Assembly (NCBI GenBank): GCA_015061745.1
Contig: SUWB01000013.1
Location: 1 to 61,988 of the forward strand
Direction of reading: 5' to 3'
DNA: 61,988 nucleotides
Source: Lentisphaerota bacterium
GTDB lineage: Bacteria; Verrucomicrobiota; Lentisphaeria; Victivallales; Victivallaceae
In this document: piece after piece, positions 53,620-61,801 of the stretch
Position numbering within the stretch: position 1 is the first letter of the stretch
How the letters are laid out: every line of letters starts with the position of its first letter
Position numbers and translations under genes: made by a program
Notes under the pieces: generated by a model
The model's input: the letters and a program-made list of their open reading frames with translations, nothing else
What the model was told of the DNA's origin: nothing
Database searches by the model: none

Positions 53620-53650
53620 TTGTAATGTTCAAAGTAAAAGATTATATTAT
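53620..53650 (+). promoter_or_regulatory. Promoter of the DA1-like peptidase gene
   Basis: TTGTAA (53620-53625), 17 bp, TATATTAT (53643-53650), 45 bp before the start codon. It is divergent from the pta promoter. Confidence 0.7.
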
Positions 53651-53695
53651 GACAGGATGAGCTGTTTATACAAATTACCGGGGAGAAAAAATTTT

Positions 53696-54571
53696 ATGAA
53701 AAACCTTTTGTTTCTGTTGTTCTGTGCTGCAAGTTTCACACTTCAGGCAGAAGTCAAGATTTGTGCCCATTGCGGCAAAGGTTCACGACATATGCGTTAT
53801 TCGGCGGAAAACCGTTATTTCTGCTCTAAAAGATGTGCTCAAGCTAAATTCAGCTGTTACATCTGCCGCCGGATCCCTTCCGGTCGGTATATGATCTTTA
53901 TGGGGATCACAGGAGAAAGCAGACGCTACTGTTCAAGCTGCAGTCAGCATCCAAAATGTTTTTCCTGCTTTTACCCTGCCGCCCGGTGGAAAATGCTGAA
54001 GGACGGCCGGACACAATGCCTGGATTGCAGCCGCACAGCTCTTGCTTATCCCCAAGCCTTGCAGCTGCTTCAGCAGCTCCGGCTGGATTTGGCAGAGATG
54101 CACGACTTTGATCCCCATCATCGTATTACTTTGCGTCTTGTCAGCAAAAACGCTTTGCGAAAAATCACCAGTGATCCAAGAGCGTTGGGGTGTATGAAAG
54201 TTCTTGTCACCACCAGAGAGGAACGCAAAGGATTGAAAAAAAAGGTCTCAAAAGAATGGCAGTGTACACTTTATATACTTGATAATCTGCCCCGGACAGC
54301 TGCCGCAAAGGTTATGACACACGAGTTGACTCACGATTACCTCTATCATCACGCAGGTTCTGGAAAAAATCCCAAGATCACAGAAGGGATCTGCGAAGCC
54401 GTTTCAGGACAATGGCTTCTGCTTAAGAAGCATAAGGGATTTTTTGAAGCTATGCAAAAAAATCCCGACCCGGTTTACGGGGCGGGATTCAGAGAAATCT
54501 ATCCGCAGCTTGAACGCTGCGAATTAAAGGAGCTCATCAGACGTTACCGTCGGGAATTCACTCCTTTTTGA
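53696..54571 (+). CDS. Secreted DA1-like zinc-finger (LIM-like) metallopeptidase
   Basis: A 291-residue protein with a signal peptide (about 1-18). Residues 23-111 hold six CxxC/CxxxC pairs: C23/C26, C43/C47, C54/C57, C79/C82, C88/C91 and C108/C111, arranged as three LIM-like zinc modules. The C-terminal domain has HELTH (209-213) and, 17 residues on, TEGICEAVSGQWL with Glu230 as likely third zinc ligand. This order and the EGICxxxxxxWL block closely follow the plant DA1 family (LIM domain plus DA1-like peptidase). It is probably a periplasmic or surface zinc protease. ATG 53696 follows GGGGAG. It converges with ackA with a 1-bp gap. Confidence 0.8.
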   Translation: MKNLLFLLFCAASFTLQAEVKICAHCGKGSRHMRYSAENRYFCSKRCAQAKFSCYICRRIPSGRYMIFMGITGESRRYCSSCSQHPKCFSCFYPAARWKMLKDGRTQCLDCSRTALAYPQALQLLQQLRLDLAEMHDFDPHHRITLRLVSKNALRKITSDPRALGCMKVLVTTREERKGLKKKVSKEWQCTLYILDNLPRTAAAKVMTHELTHDYLYHHAGSGKNPKITEGICEAVSGQWLLLKKHKGFFEAMQKNPDPVYGAGFREIYPQLERCELKELIRRYRREFTPF

Positions 54572-54572
54572 T

Positions 54573-55772
54573 TCAGCAGCAGACGATCTTCTGGGTGTGC
54601 TGAGCAATCATCAGCTCTTCGTCGGTGGGCATAACCACAGCCTTCCAGGCACTGTCGGCGGTGGAAATGATTCCAGCCTTTCCGAAGCAGGCATCGTTGG
54701 CAGCAGCGTCAACCTTGATATCAAGAGCAGCGATACCATCGACAATCATCTTGCGGATGGGGCAGGAAAATTCGCCGATACCGCCGGTAAAAACCAATGC
54801 GGCGGGTTTGCCCACAAGCACATAGTAAGAACCAATGTACTTCACAATACGGCGGACAAACATCTTAATGGCCAGCTGAGCTCTTTCGTTTCCGGCTTCA
54901 GCAGCAGCCATCATATCACGCATATCGCCTGAGTTGATGCCGCCCACGCCGTAGAGACCGGATTTCTTGTTGAGCATATTGTCCACTTCTTTAGTAGTCA
55001 TACCCATATCCACCAGACGGAGCACAGCGGCAGGGTCCATATCACCGGAACGGCCGCCCATCATCAGACCTTCCAGGGGAGTCAGGCCCATAGTGGTATC
55101 GATGACTTTTCCGCCTTTGACAGCAGCCATACTGCAGCCGTTGCCCAGGTGGCAGGTGATAAGATTGGTGTCTTCGGGAGCCAGATTCAGATACTTGGCA
55201 GTGGCCAGGGTCACATAGTGATGACTGGTGCCGTGGAAACCGTATTTACGGATGCCGTGCTTTTCATAGTATTCATAGGGAATAGCATAGAGATAAGCAT
55301 CGGGAGTCATTGTCATATGGAACTGGGTATCAAAGACGCCCACGTTGGGCTTTCCGGGCATAAGTTCTTCACAAGCCTCGATACCGGCCAGGTTGGCGGG
55401 GTTGTGCAGAGGGCCGAGGGGGAAGCACTCACGAACGACCTGTTTGATTTCTTCGGTGACCAGCACGGGAGCGGTGATTTTTTCGCCGCCGTGAAGCACG
55501 CGGTGACCGATAGCGACGATTTCGCTCAGGTCAGCGATAACGCCCATTTCGGGGTCGACCAGTTTCTTGCAGATCTCTTTGAGAGCATCAACGTGATCGT
55601 TGATCTTGATGACCTGCTCAAATTTGAAACCATCAGCTTTTTTGTAGATCAGATTGGGATTGTCAGCTCCAATGCGTTCAAAAACACCCTTGGCCAGAAC
55701 GGCCTGTTTTTCCATTTCAAAAAGGGTGAACTTCATGGAACTGCTGCCGGCATTGATGACTAAAATCTTCAA
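54573..55772 (-). CDS. ackA: Acetate kinase
   Basis: A 399-residue AckA. ILVINAGSSSMKFTLF, HRVLHGGEKITAPVL, GVFDTQFHMTMT, YGFHGTSHHYV, CHLGNGCSMAAVKGGKVIDTTMG and the C-terminal GIGEFSC region are canonical. It makes ATP and acetate from acetyl phosphate. The start codon is TTG at 55772: AGGAG lies 6 nt before it, and translation from there gives the standard MKILVINAGSS. It has its own promoter beside the infA stop. Confidence 0.97.
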   Translation of the reverse strand: MKILVINAGSSSMKFTLFEMEKQAVLAKGVFERIGADNPNLIYKKADGFKFEQVIKINDHVDALKEICKKLVDPEMGVIADLSEIVAIGHRVLHGGEKITAPVLVTEEIKQVVRECFPLGPLHNPANLAGIEACEELMPGKPNVGVFDTQFHMTMTPDAYLYAIPYEYYEKHGIRKYGFHGTSHHYVTLATAKYLNLAPEDTNLITCHLGNGCSMAAVKGGKVIDTTMGLTPLEGLMMGGRSGDMDPAAVLRLVDMGMTTKEVDNMLNKKSGLYGVGGINSGDMRDMMAAAEAGNERAQLAIKMFVRRIVKYIGSYYVLVGKPAALVFTGGIGEFSCPIRKMIVDGIAALDIKVDAAANDACFGKAGIISTADSAWKAVVMPTDEELMIAQHTQKIVCC

Positions 55773-55803
55773 TTTGGACTCCTGTTAATAAAAATGAAAA
55801 CTC

Positions 55804-55833
55804 CCTGTCCCGGGAAACTTTTTCCGGAACAGG
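55804..55833 (-). terminator. Terminator of the adk-map-infA operon
   Basis: On the minus strand CCTGTTCCGG / CCGGGACAGG pairs over 10 bp (one G-U) and is followed by GAG and a U-rich tail (TTTTCATTTTTATT). It overlaps the -10 of the ackA promoter, so the two units are tightly packed. Confidence 0.7.
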
Positions 55834-55860
55834 TTATACCTGCAATATATGGACTGTCAA
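55833..55860 (-). promoter_or_regulatory. Promoter of ackA
   Basis: On the minus strand -35 TTGACA (55860-55855), a 16-bp spacer and TATAAC (55838-55833). It starts 3 bp after the infA stop codon. Confidence 0.6.
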
Positions 55861-55863
55861 CCG

Positions 55864-56082
55864 TTATTTCCGTCGGAAAACAATCCGTCCTTTAGTGAGG
55901 TCATAGGGGGACATCTCAAGGGTCACAGCATCACCGGGCAGAATGCGGATGAAATTCATCCGCATCTTGCCGGAAATATGCGCTGTCACCAAATGTCCGG
56001 ACTGGATCTCGACCCGGAACATAGTCCCGGGCAGAAGTTCCTTGACCACACCTTCGATACGAATCACATCATCTTTGGCCAC
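55864..56082 (-). CDS. infA: Translation initiation factor IF-1
   Basis: A 72-residue S1/OB-fold IF-1: [38 protein letters not shown] is canonical, as is the tail [14 protein letters not shown]. The start is GTG at 56082 (GGAG 8 nt upstream), overlapping the map stop by 19 nt, so it is coupled to map. In most bacteria infA precedes rpmJ-rpsM; here that link is broken. Confidence 0.97.
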   Translation of the reverse strand: MAKDDVIRIEGVVKELLPGTMFRVEIQSGHLVTAHISGKMRMNFIRILPGDAVTLEMSPYDLTKGRIVFRRK

Positions 56083-56831
56083 GTCAGAATCTCCGGTTGA
56101 TTTTCAGTTATAAGAACCATATGTTCAAAGTGAGCACTGTAAAGTCCGTCTGTTGTACGGACAGTCCAATGATCACTCCGGTCAGTCACGACCTTCCACG
56201 ATCCCAGATTGAGCATAGGCTCAATAGCAAGCACCATACCGGGTTCCAGTTTTGCACCGGAACCCCACCCGGAAAAGTTGGGGACTTCAGGGGGCTCGTG
56301 CAGTTTGATGCCGCAGCCGTGGCCGACATAATCCCGCACCACCCCCAAACGGTGACGGTGAGCGGTCTTTTCTACGGCAGAACTGATATGTCCCACCCGA
56401 TTACCGACCCGGCAGGCAGCAATACCTGCATCAAGAGCTTCAAGTGTTCCTGCAAGAAGCCGCTTCACATCAGAAGTCACTTCCCCGACGGCGACAGTCC
56501 GGGCTGTATCGCCCACCGCACCGTCTATACGGACACCAACATCAATACTGACCACATCTCCCTCGCGGATGATCTGATCTGCGCTGCCGATTCCGTGGAC
56601 AACAACTTCATTGAGAGAGATACAGATATTGCCGGGGAATCCGCAATATCCCAGAAAGGCACTGGTACCGCCTGTTTCAGCTATGAAAGCTCCGGCGATC
56701 TGATCGAGCTGGGCTGTTGACATTCCCGGCTCAATGGCAGCGGCGATCCGGTCACGCACTTCCGCCGTGACCTGAGCGGCCCGGCGGATGCGGATGATCT
56801 CTTCTGCACTATGTACAATGGCTTTAGCCAC
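56064..56831 (-). CDS. map: Methionine aminopeptidase, type I
   Basis: A 255-residue MetAP. The metal ligands are seen in [21 protein letters not shown] (two Asp), [17 protein letters not shown] (His), and AIEPML (Glu). It removes N-terminal Met from new proteins in the cytoplasm. The start is GTG at 56831 after AGGA. It lies between adk and infA, the normal spc-operon order. Confidence 0.96.
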   Translation of the reverse strand: MAKAIVHSAEEIIRIRRAAQVTAEVRDRIAAAIEPGMSTAQLDQIAGAFIAETGGTSAFLGYCGFPGNICISLNEVVVHGIGSADQIIREGDVVSIDVGVRIDGAVGDTARTVAVGEVTSDVKRLLAGTLEALDAGIAACRVGNRVGHISSAVEKTAHRHRLGVVRDYVGHGCGIKLHEPPEVPNFSGWGSGAKLEPGMVLAIEPMLNLGSWKVVTDRSDHWTVRTTDGLYSAHFEHMVLITENQPEILTWPKMM

Positions 56832-56846
56832 GATAAAAAATCCTGC

Positions 56847-57512
56847 TTATTCCAATTCTTTGGCAATGGCGGCCATAATGGTATCGTGGTCGGCATTGGG
56901 CAGAGTAAAAACAAGACCCTTGGCATTGTAGTAGTCCATCAGGGGCTGGGTCTGTTTGTGAAAAACTGCCAGACGGGATTTGGCTGTTTCGAGGGAGTCA
57001 TCAGCTCTCTGATAAAGTTCGGAACCGCATTTGTCGCAGATACCTTCTTTGGCAGGCTTTTTGAAAATCTTGTTGTAGATCTCGTCGCAGCCGCGGCAAT
57101 TCATACGGGCGGTCAGACGGGTAATCAGTTCTTCGTCGGGCACGTCAAAGCAGACAACGCAGTCGAGTTTAGTACCCAGTTCTTCGAGGGCCTTTTCCAG
57201 CAGTTCAGCCTGGGGCACAGTACGGGGGAACCCGTCAAGGATAAAACCGTCGGCACAGTCGGGTTCAGCCAGACGACTGCGGACCATACCGGCGACCAGG
57301 GCATCGGGCACCAGCTGACCGGATTTCATAAGGGCTTCAGCTTCCTTGCCGGCAGGGGTCTGCTTGGCAACTTCAGCACGGAGGATATCTCCAGTGGAAA
57401 TGTGGGCAATCTGATAATTTTTGAGCATCAGATTGGAAATGGTTCCTTTCCCGGCACCGGGGGCACCGAGAAAGACAAGATTTTTACGGGTAAGCTTTTT
57501 CATAAATTTCAT
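56847..57512 (-). CDS. adk: Adenylate kinase (zinc-LID type)
   Basis: A 221-residue Adk. The P-loop is GAPGAGKGT (16-24), with STGDILRAEV and FILDGFPRTVPQAELL for AMP binding. The LID carries two Cys pairs (CRGC and CDKCG), a structural zinc site. It equilibrates ATP, ADP and AMP. Two ATGs (57512 and 57503) follow AGGAG, at 3 and 12 nt; the first is used but the second is possible. It is first of adk-map-infA. Confidence 0.95.
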   Translation of the reverse strand: MKFMKKLTRKNLVFLGAPGAGKGTISNLMLKNYQIAHISTGDILRAEVAKQTPAGKEAEALMKSGQLVPDALVAGMVRSRLAEPDCADGFILDGFPRTVPQAELLEKALEELGTKLDCVVCFDVPDEELITRLTARMNCRGCDEIYNKIFKKPAKEGICDKCGSELYQRADDSLETAKSRLAVFHKQTQPLMDYYNAKGLVFTLPNADHDTIMAAIAKELE

Positions 57513-57529
57513 AAACTCCTGATAAAATC

Positions 57530-57566
57530 CACGCCCGACGAAGATACTCGTTTTTCGTCAGGCGTG
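57530..57566 (-). terminator. Strong hairpin between hup and adk, probable hup terminator
   Basis: On the minus strand CACGCCTGACGAA pairs with TTCGTCGGGCGTG over 13 bp (one U-G), followed by GATTTTATC. It lies 9 nt before the adk ribosome-binding site, so it could also act as an attenuator. Confidence 0.7.
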
Positions 57567-57605
57567 TTAATGATTATTCTTTACTGGGCTGCGACTCCGT
57601 GAGAA

Positions 57606-57908
57606 TTATTTGAAAGAAGCGGTGCTGAGCTTTTCAACAGCTTCCTTGAGGTCTTTACCGGCACGGAACTTCACCACTGCCCGTTCGGGAATGGTAACTT
57701 CATTCTGGGGCTGATTGGGATTGCGGCCTTTGCGGCTTTTGCGAACTTTGATCTCAAAAACGCCGAATTTACGCAACTCAATGGTGTTTCCGGCAATCAA
57801 CTCTTCTGCGATGTAATCAAGAGTTTTCTGCACGATTTCAGCCACTTCATTTTGAGTTGCAAAGGCGGTTTCCTTGGCGATTTTCACCACCAGATCACGT
57901 TTGGTCAT
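57606..57908 (-). CDS. hup: HU-family DNA-binding protein
   Basis: A 100-residue HU/IHF-fold protein. It has TKRDLVVKIAKETAFATQNEVAEIVQKTLDYI at the N-terminus and the DNA-binding beta-arm GNTIELRKFGVFEIKVRKSRKGRNPNQPQNEVTIPERAVVKFRAGKDLKE-like segment. It bends and compacts DNA. ATG 57908 follows GGAG. It has its own promoter at 57979-58009. Confidence 0.95.
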   Translation of the reverse strand: MTKRDLVVKIAKETAFATQNEVAEIVQKTLDYIAEELIAGNTIELRKFGVFEIKVRKSRKGRNPNQPQNEVTIPERAVVKFRAGKDLKEAVEKLSTASFK

Positions 57909-57978
57909 TTTCTTCTCCAAAAAAATATAATAAAAGTTAAAAAAATATTTTCACAGATGAGTGCGAAATTACGTTCAT

Positions 57979-58009
57979 ATAATATGCCACTGAAATGCGA
58001 TTTAGTCAA
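57979..58009 (-). promoter_or_regulatory. Promoter of hup
   Basis: On the minus strand -35 TTGACT (58009-58004), 17 bp, -10 CATATTAT (57986-57979). The 267-bp stretch between hup and the SGNH gene holds this promoter and the inverted repeat at 58076-58123, and nothing else recognisable. Confidence 0.75.
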
Positions 58010-58075
58010 TAGCAAAACGAAAACTTTTTGCCATTTTTCCTACATTTACAATGGGTTGCCATTCATTTCCAAGTT

Positions 58076-58123
58076 CCGGCAGAAATTTCAAAAGGCAATA
58101 TTCCCTGAAAATTTTTCTGCCGG
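58076..58123 (-). terminator. Inverted repeat downstream of the SGNH hydrolase gene
   Basis: CCGGCAGAAATTT and AAATTTTTCTGCCGG form a long, imperfect stem about 53 nt past the SGNH-hydrolase stop codon. No long T-run follows, so termination is only plausible. Confidence 0.4.
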
Positions 58124-58175
58124 ATAAATGCACAATACATTACAAAAATCTGCACATATCAAGCCAGAAGTTCCG

Positions 58176-58880
58176 TTACTTTTCGTAACGATCCATAAGA
58201 GCCTGAGCCAGAAGTCCGGAAGTACACTGCAACCGGTAATCGGCTCTCAGCGTGAGATTCAGCTTACGCACAAGATCAAGACCGATGAGCTGATTTCCGG
58301 TATCATTGACGTGCATACTGTTAAGCATAAGCAGACGGAATGTTTCAATATCGTTATCCCGGAGCCGGGCCCAACGCAAGTCATTATCGTTGAGCAAAAC
58401 GCCTTTATCGGCAGCGACTTCACGAACGATCTGCATATTTTGGACCATCAATTCAGCTCTTTCGGGAGGAGTGATCTGTTCAAGATCACAAGCATAATAG
58501 GTCTGCAATATCACATCACCGCCCAGATCCCTGATTTTATCGCACAGGATCCCCAAATTTTCACGGAACTGCTCAGTAGTGATATTTTTCGCAGGATTAC
58601 AATCATTTCCGCCGATAGTCATAATCACCAGATCAGGCTTGTAAAAAGCAAGTTCCCGATCGAAACGGTTAAGCAGATCGACAGTGGTATTGCCGCTGAT
58701 CCCTGAATTGACAAAGTGGCCGCAACCGCCGCCGTATGTATTTTTGAATGCCATATCGACATAGTCAAACCAGTGTGTTCCGGGCAAATAACGCTGAGTG
58801 TTTGAAGCACCGAAAGCCACCACTCTGATAAATTCGTGCCTTTCCAGCATTCCCCAAATCTTAAGATCAGAAAAATTCAT
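58176..58880 (-). CDS. SGNH/GDSL-type hydrolase
   Basis: A 234-residue SGNH hydrolase. Block I is VAFGASNTQ (nucleophile Ser26 in GASN in place of GDSL), block II Gly in FVNSGISGNTT, block III Asn in TIGGNDCN, and block V NSMHVNDTG with the catalytic His. In block V the Asp of the usual DxxH is Asn, so the triad may be incomplete. The protein has no signal peptide. ATG 58880 has GGAG at 8-nt spacing; an earlier ATG at 58904 is less well placed. It interrupts the ribosomal block; substrate unknown (esterase or sugar deacetylase are typical). Confidence 0.85.
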   Translation of the reverse strand: MNFSDLKIWGMLERHEFIRVVAFGASNTQRYLPGTHWFDYVDMAFKNTYGGGCGHFVNSGISGNTTVDLLNRFDRELAFYKPDLVIMTIGGNDCNPAKNITTEQFRENLGILCDKIRDLGGDVILQTYYACDLEQITPPERAELMVQNMQIVREVAADKGVLLNDNDLRWARLRDNDIETFRLLMLNSMHVNDTGNQLIGLDLVRKLNLTLRADYRLQCTSGLLAQALMDRYEK

Positions 58881-58920
58881 TATAGCCGCTCCATATTCAT
58901 CCATAAATTTCTTTCAAATC

Positions 58921-58952
58921 AAAAGGGGGAGTACGTTGGCACTCCCCCTTTC
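58921..58952 (-). terminator. Terminator of the alpha ribosomal operon
   Basis: A 10-bp perfect stem AAGGGGGAGT / ACTCCCCCTT with an 8-nt loop, then TTGATTTG on the minus strand. It is 17 nt past the rplQ stop. Confidence 0.8.
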
Positions 58953-58968
58953 TTCACGATCGGGCCAA

Positions 58969-59364
58969 TCAAGCCTGAGCTTCAGCAGCCTTTTCGGCGG
59001 CAGCAGCATCAGCTTCAACCAGCATCAGCAGACAGGTTTCAGCAGCATCGCCGCGACGCTGTCCCAGTTTGAGAATCCGGGTATAACCACCCTGACGACC
59101 GGCATAAGCAGGTGCGATTTCATCAAACAGCTTTTTAACAGCACCTTCATCGTGCATACGGGCAGCAGCAAGACGACGGCTGTGAAGAGTTCCCTGCTTA
59201 CCGAGGGTGATCATACGTTCAGCCATACGGCGGGCAGCTTTGGCTTTAACGAGAGTGGTCTCGATCCGGCCGCTGTAAAAGAGGCTGCTGACCATATTGG
59301 CCAACATCGCCCGACGATGTGCGCTGGAACGCCCGAGCTTAAGTGTATCAACTCTATGACGCAT
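58969..59364 (-). CDS. rplQ: Ribosomal protein L17
   Basis: A 131-residue L17: [21 protein letters not shown] at the start and the usual [25 protein letters not shown] end, with an Ala/Glu-rich tail. It starts 2 nt after the rpoA stop and is last gene of the alpha operon. Confidence 0.97.
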   Translation of the reverse strand: MRHRVDTLKLGRSSAHRRAMLANMVSSLFYSGRIETTLVKAKAARRMAERMITLGKQGTLHSRRLAAARMHDEGAVKKLFDEIAPAYAGRQGGYTRILKLGQRRGDAAETCLLMLVEADAAAAEKAAEAQA

Positions 59365-59366
59365 AA

Positions 59367-60383
59367 TTACTTATTCTCCTCTGACTCGGCGCGGACATTG
59401 GCTGCTTCGGCATCGAGAGCAGCAACGAGCCTGTCGCTGAGCTGCATATCAAGTACCAATCCGAGTCCTTTAATTTTTTCTTTGATTTCTTCCAATGACT
59501 TATGACCGAAGTTCCGGAATTTAAGCATCCGGGCTTCGCTCTTGGTGCAGAGTTCGTAGAGCAGTTTGATATTGGCACTGCTCAGACAGTTCATAGACCG
59601 GACCGAAAGATCCAGAGATTCAATATCACGTGAAAGCAGCTTAAAGAGTTTGGTTTCTTCTTCGCTGAGCTTGACATCCTGCGGCACGACCTGAGCACCC
59701 AGGAAAGGCTGCAGATGATCTCTGAGAATCCGGGCGGCTTCTTCGAGGGCATTCCGCGGAGAAATACGGCCATCGGTCCAGATTTCAATAGTCAAGCTGT
59801 CCATTTCAGTTTCTTCACCCACGCGGGCAGCACCGGTCTGATAGTTGACCCAGGTAACAGGGCTGAAAAGGCAGTCGACAGGGATAGTGCCGATGGCACA
59901 GGAAGCGGCGTTCTTTTCAGCGGGCAGATAGCCCTTACCGGTCATAACCTCGATTTCCGCACGGAAAGGGAAAGCCTTATCAAGCGTACAAATCAGCTGA
60001 TCCGGATTCAAAACTTCAACGGTACTGTCACAAATGATATTGGCGGCCGTCACCGGACCTGCTTTGTCCTTGCGGATTTCCAGCAGTTTCGGACTTTCAC
60101 CATGAAGGTTAAGACGGACTTTTTTCAAATTGAGGACAATTTCAGTCACATCTTCGACCACATTTTCCAATGAGCCGAATTCGTGCTTGACGCCATCAAT
60201 GCGAACAGAACAGATCGCCGCACCTTCGAGAGAAGAAAGCAGCACCCGACGCAGAGAGTTGCCGAGCGTATGACCATACCCTCTCTGAAAGGGCTGTGCC
60301 AAAAATTTGGCATAGGTATCGGTCATAGTTGCCTGGTCAACCTCAATAGACTTCGGCATCGGAAATCTGGTTTCACAATTCAT
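59367..60383 (-). CDS. rpoA: RNA polymerase alpha subunit
   Basis: A 338-residue alpha subunit. The N-terminal assembly domain has [26 protein letters not shown]; the C-terminal domain has the helix-hairpin-helix [16 protein letters not shown], then LRNFG-like [17 protein letters not shown]. The rpsD gene that usually sits just upstream is missing; 138 nt with a hairpin separate rpoA from rpsK. Confidence 0.98.
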   Translation of the reverse strand: MNCETRFPMPKSIEVDQATMTDTYAKFLAQPFQRGYGHTLGNSLRRVLLSSLEGAAICSVRIDGVKHEFGSLENVVEDVTEIVLNLKKVRLNLHGESPKLLEIRKDKAGPVTAANIICDSTVEVLNPDQLICTLDKAFPFRAEIEVMTGKGYLPAEKNAASCAIGTIPVDCLFSPVTWVNYQTGAARVGEETEMDSLTIEIWTDGRISPRNALEEAARILRDHLQPFLGAQVVPQDVKLSEEETKLFKLLSRDIESLDLSVRSMNCLSSANIKLLYELCTKSEARMLKFRNFGHKSLEEIKEKIKGLGLVLDMQLSDRLVAALDAEAANVRAESEENK

Positions 60384-60462
60384 TAGGTTATCCTCCCCAG
60401 TATATTTTTACGGACACGTTTTACAATTTGATCACGCAGCAAACGAAGCCTGCGTTGTTCGG

Positions 60463-60488
60463 AGTCCGGAACACTTGCGCTCCGGACT
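60463..60488 (-). promoter_or_regulatory. Hairpin in the rpsK-rpoA spacer
   Basis: A perfect 8-bp inverted repeat AGTCCGGA / TCCGGACT with a 10-nt loop, in the 138-nt spacer where rpsD would normally be. A further CCGGACT follows, which could pair as an alternative. No T-run follows, so it is not a simple terminator. Confidence 0.45.
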
Positions 60489-60521
60489 GCCGGACTGAAG
60501 CGATTGGTTCGTAGTCCGTAA

Positions 60522-60968
60522 TCAGACACGCCGACGCTTCGGAGGGCGGCAGCCGTTGTGCGGCACCGGGGTGATATCTTTGATGACGGTCACTTCGAGT
60601 CCGGCGGCGATAAGACCGCGGACAGCAGATTCACGACCGGCACCGGGTCCTTTAATGCGGACCTCGACTTCTCTCATTCCGAAAAGCATAGCTTTTTTAG
60701 CGGCATCGCCGGCAATAACCTGAGCGGCATAAGCAGTGCTCTTACGTGAGCCCTTAAAGCCGTTCTTACCGCCGGTGGACCAGCAAAGCACGCTTCCGTG
60801 CAAGTCAGTAATGGTAACTTTTGTATTATTAAAGGTCGCCAGAACGTAAACAATTCCGCTCTGAATGTGGCGACCGCTCTTAGCACGCTGCTTAGGAGCG
60901 GCGGCGGTCTCTGTGGACTCAGCCGGAGCCTCAGCTGCTGCGACGTTCTTTTCCAATTCTTCTGCCAT
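60522..60968 (-). CDS. rpsK: Ribosomal protein S11
   Basis: A 148-residue S11 with the canonical core [39 protein letters not shown] and [12 protein letters not shown]. It carries an extra N-terminal tail of about 25 residues rich in Ala and Glu. Confidence 0.97.
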   Translation of the reverse strand: MAEELEKNVAAAEAPAESTETAAAPKQRAKSGRHIQSGIVYVLATFNNTKVTITDLHGSVLCWSTGGKNGFKGSRKSTAYAAQVIAGDAAKKAMLFGMREVEVRIKGPGAGRESAVRGLIAAGLEVTVIKDITPVPHNGCRPPKRRRV

Positions 60969-61007
60969 AGTAGAAAATTCCTGTGATTAATTACTGTTAA
61001 CCGAAAC

Positions 61008-61412
61008 TTACGCCTTCGCACTGGCGGCGAGACGACGCTGAGTTTTGTCACGGATAGCACCGATGGTCACGCGCTTACCTTTACGGGTACGGGCATTGGT
61101 CTTGGTGCGCTGTCCGCGGCAGGGCAGTTTCCGCCGATGACGGATTCCACGATAGCAGTTGATCTGCTGAAGACGACGAATATCAGCATCAACTGCACGG
61201 CGGAGGTCACCCTCCACCAGGATGTCGTCCTGCAGGATCTTGGTAATCTTGGCGATCTGCTCGGGAGTCAGTTCGCTTGCTTTGATATTACGGTCGATTC
61301 CGACCTTTTCAATAATTTCCAGCGCCTTGGTGGGGCCGACCCCGTACAAGTACTGCAGAGAGTACTCAACACGCTTGTTGCCGGGGATATCCACTCCGAT
61401 AATTCTTGGCAT
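61008..61412 (-). CDS. rpsM: Ribosomal protein S13
   Basis: A 134-residue S13: PRIIGVDIPGNKRVEYSLQYLYGVG and the C-terminal YRGIRHRRKLPCRGQRTKTNARTRKG are canonical, with a short Ala-rich end. It lies between rpmJ and rpsK, the normal order. Confidence 0.97.
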   Translation of the reverse strand: MPRIIGVDIPGNKRVEYSLQYLYGVGPTKALEIIEKVGIDRNIKASELTPEQIAKITKILQDDILVEGDLRRAVDADIRRLQQINCYRGIRHRRKLPCRGQRTKTNARTRKGKRVTIGAIRDKTQRRLAASAKA

Positions 61413-61475
61413 TTTTGGATTCCTGTTTTTTAATAGTTATCAACAAATTGAAAACACTGAACTTGTACCAGAGGA

Positions 61476-61592
61476 TTAACCCTGGCGCTGCTTGTGGCGC
61501 GGATCGCGCGAGCAGATGATACGGATAATACCGTTTCTTTTAATAACCTGGCAGAACTGACATCTGCGCTTAATCGACGCTCTGACTTTCAT
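61476..61592 (-). CDS. rpmJ: Ribosomal protein L36 (zinc-binding form)
   Basis: A 38-residue L36, beginning [20 protein letters not shown] and ending [11 protein letters not shown]. The four zinc ligands (CxxC, then C, then H) are present. It is the first gene of rpmJ-rpsM-rpsK-rpoA-rplQ and is preceded by its own promoter and a roughly 200-nt leader. The ribosome-binding site before the ATG is weak (AAAGAAC). Confidence 0.95.
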   Translation of the reverse strand: MKVRASIKRRCQFCQVIKRNGIIRIICSRDPRHKQRQG

Positions 61593-61796
61593 GTTCTTTC
61601 ACCCTTTTTTTCATAAAATTGCAAAGCACGCCGCAGTTTCCCCTTCCCCCAACCCCGACACTCTTACGAGTACCGTGCTACATGGATTGGTGGCAAGATG
61701 CTTACCGCGCCGTTCTCTACGCTTCATTACTCGACCCTCGGGTGATGCGGTGCGGTGGAATGGAATTCACCGCAAAACCTTCCGGAATCCTTGTTT
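61593..61796 (-). ncRNA. Structured leader RNA of the rpmJ (alpha) operon, candidate autoregulatory element
   Basis: About 200 nt between the rpmJ promoter and its start codon, on the minus strand. Helices visible by eye, 5' to 3': GCGGTG / CACCGC; ACCGC / GCGGT enclosing about 40 nt; GGTAA / TTGCC; AGCACG (61679-61674) / CGTGCT (61630-61625) enclosing a hairpin ACTC-GTAA-GAGT with a GNRA-type tetraloop. A G-rich stretch follows that hairpin. No match to a known riboswitch, SRP RNA or tmRNA was recognised. The E. coli alpha operon leader is bound by S4, but rpsD is absent from this operon. Confidence 0.55.
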
Positions 61797-61801
61797 GTCT
61801 T

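Noticed and set aside
61593-61800. SRP RNA, RNase P RNA or tmRNA in the rpmJ leader region
   Set aside because: TCCGGAAGG recalls the SRP core, but the rest (GGAAGCAGCA) is absent. The RNase P and tmRNA landmark motifs are also missing on both strands.
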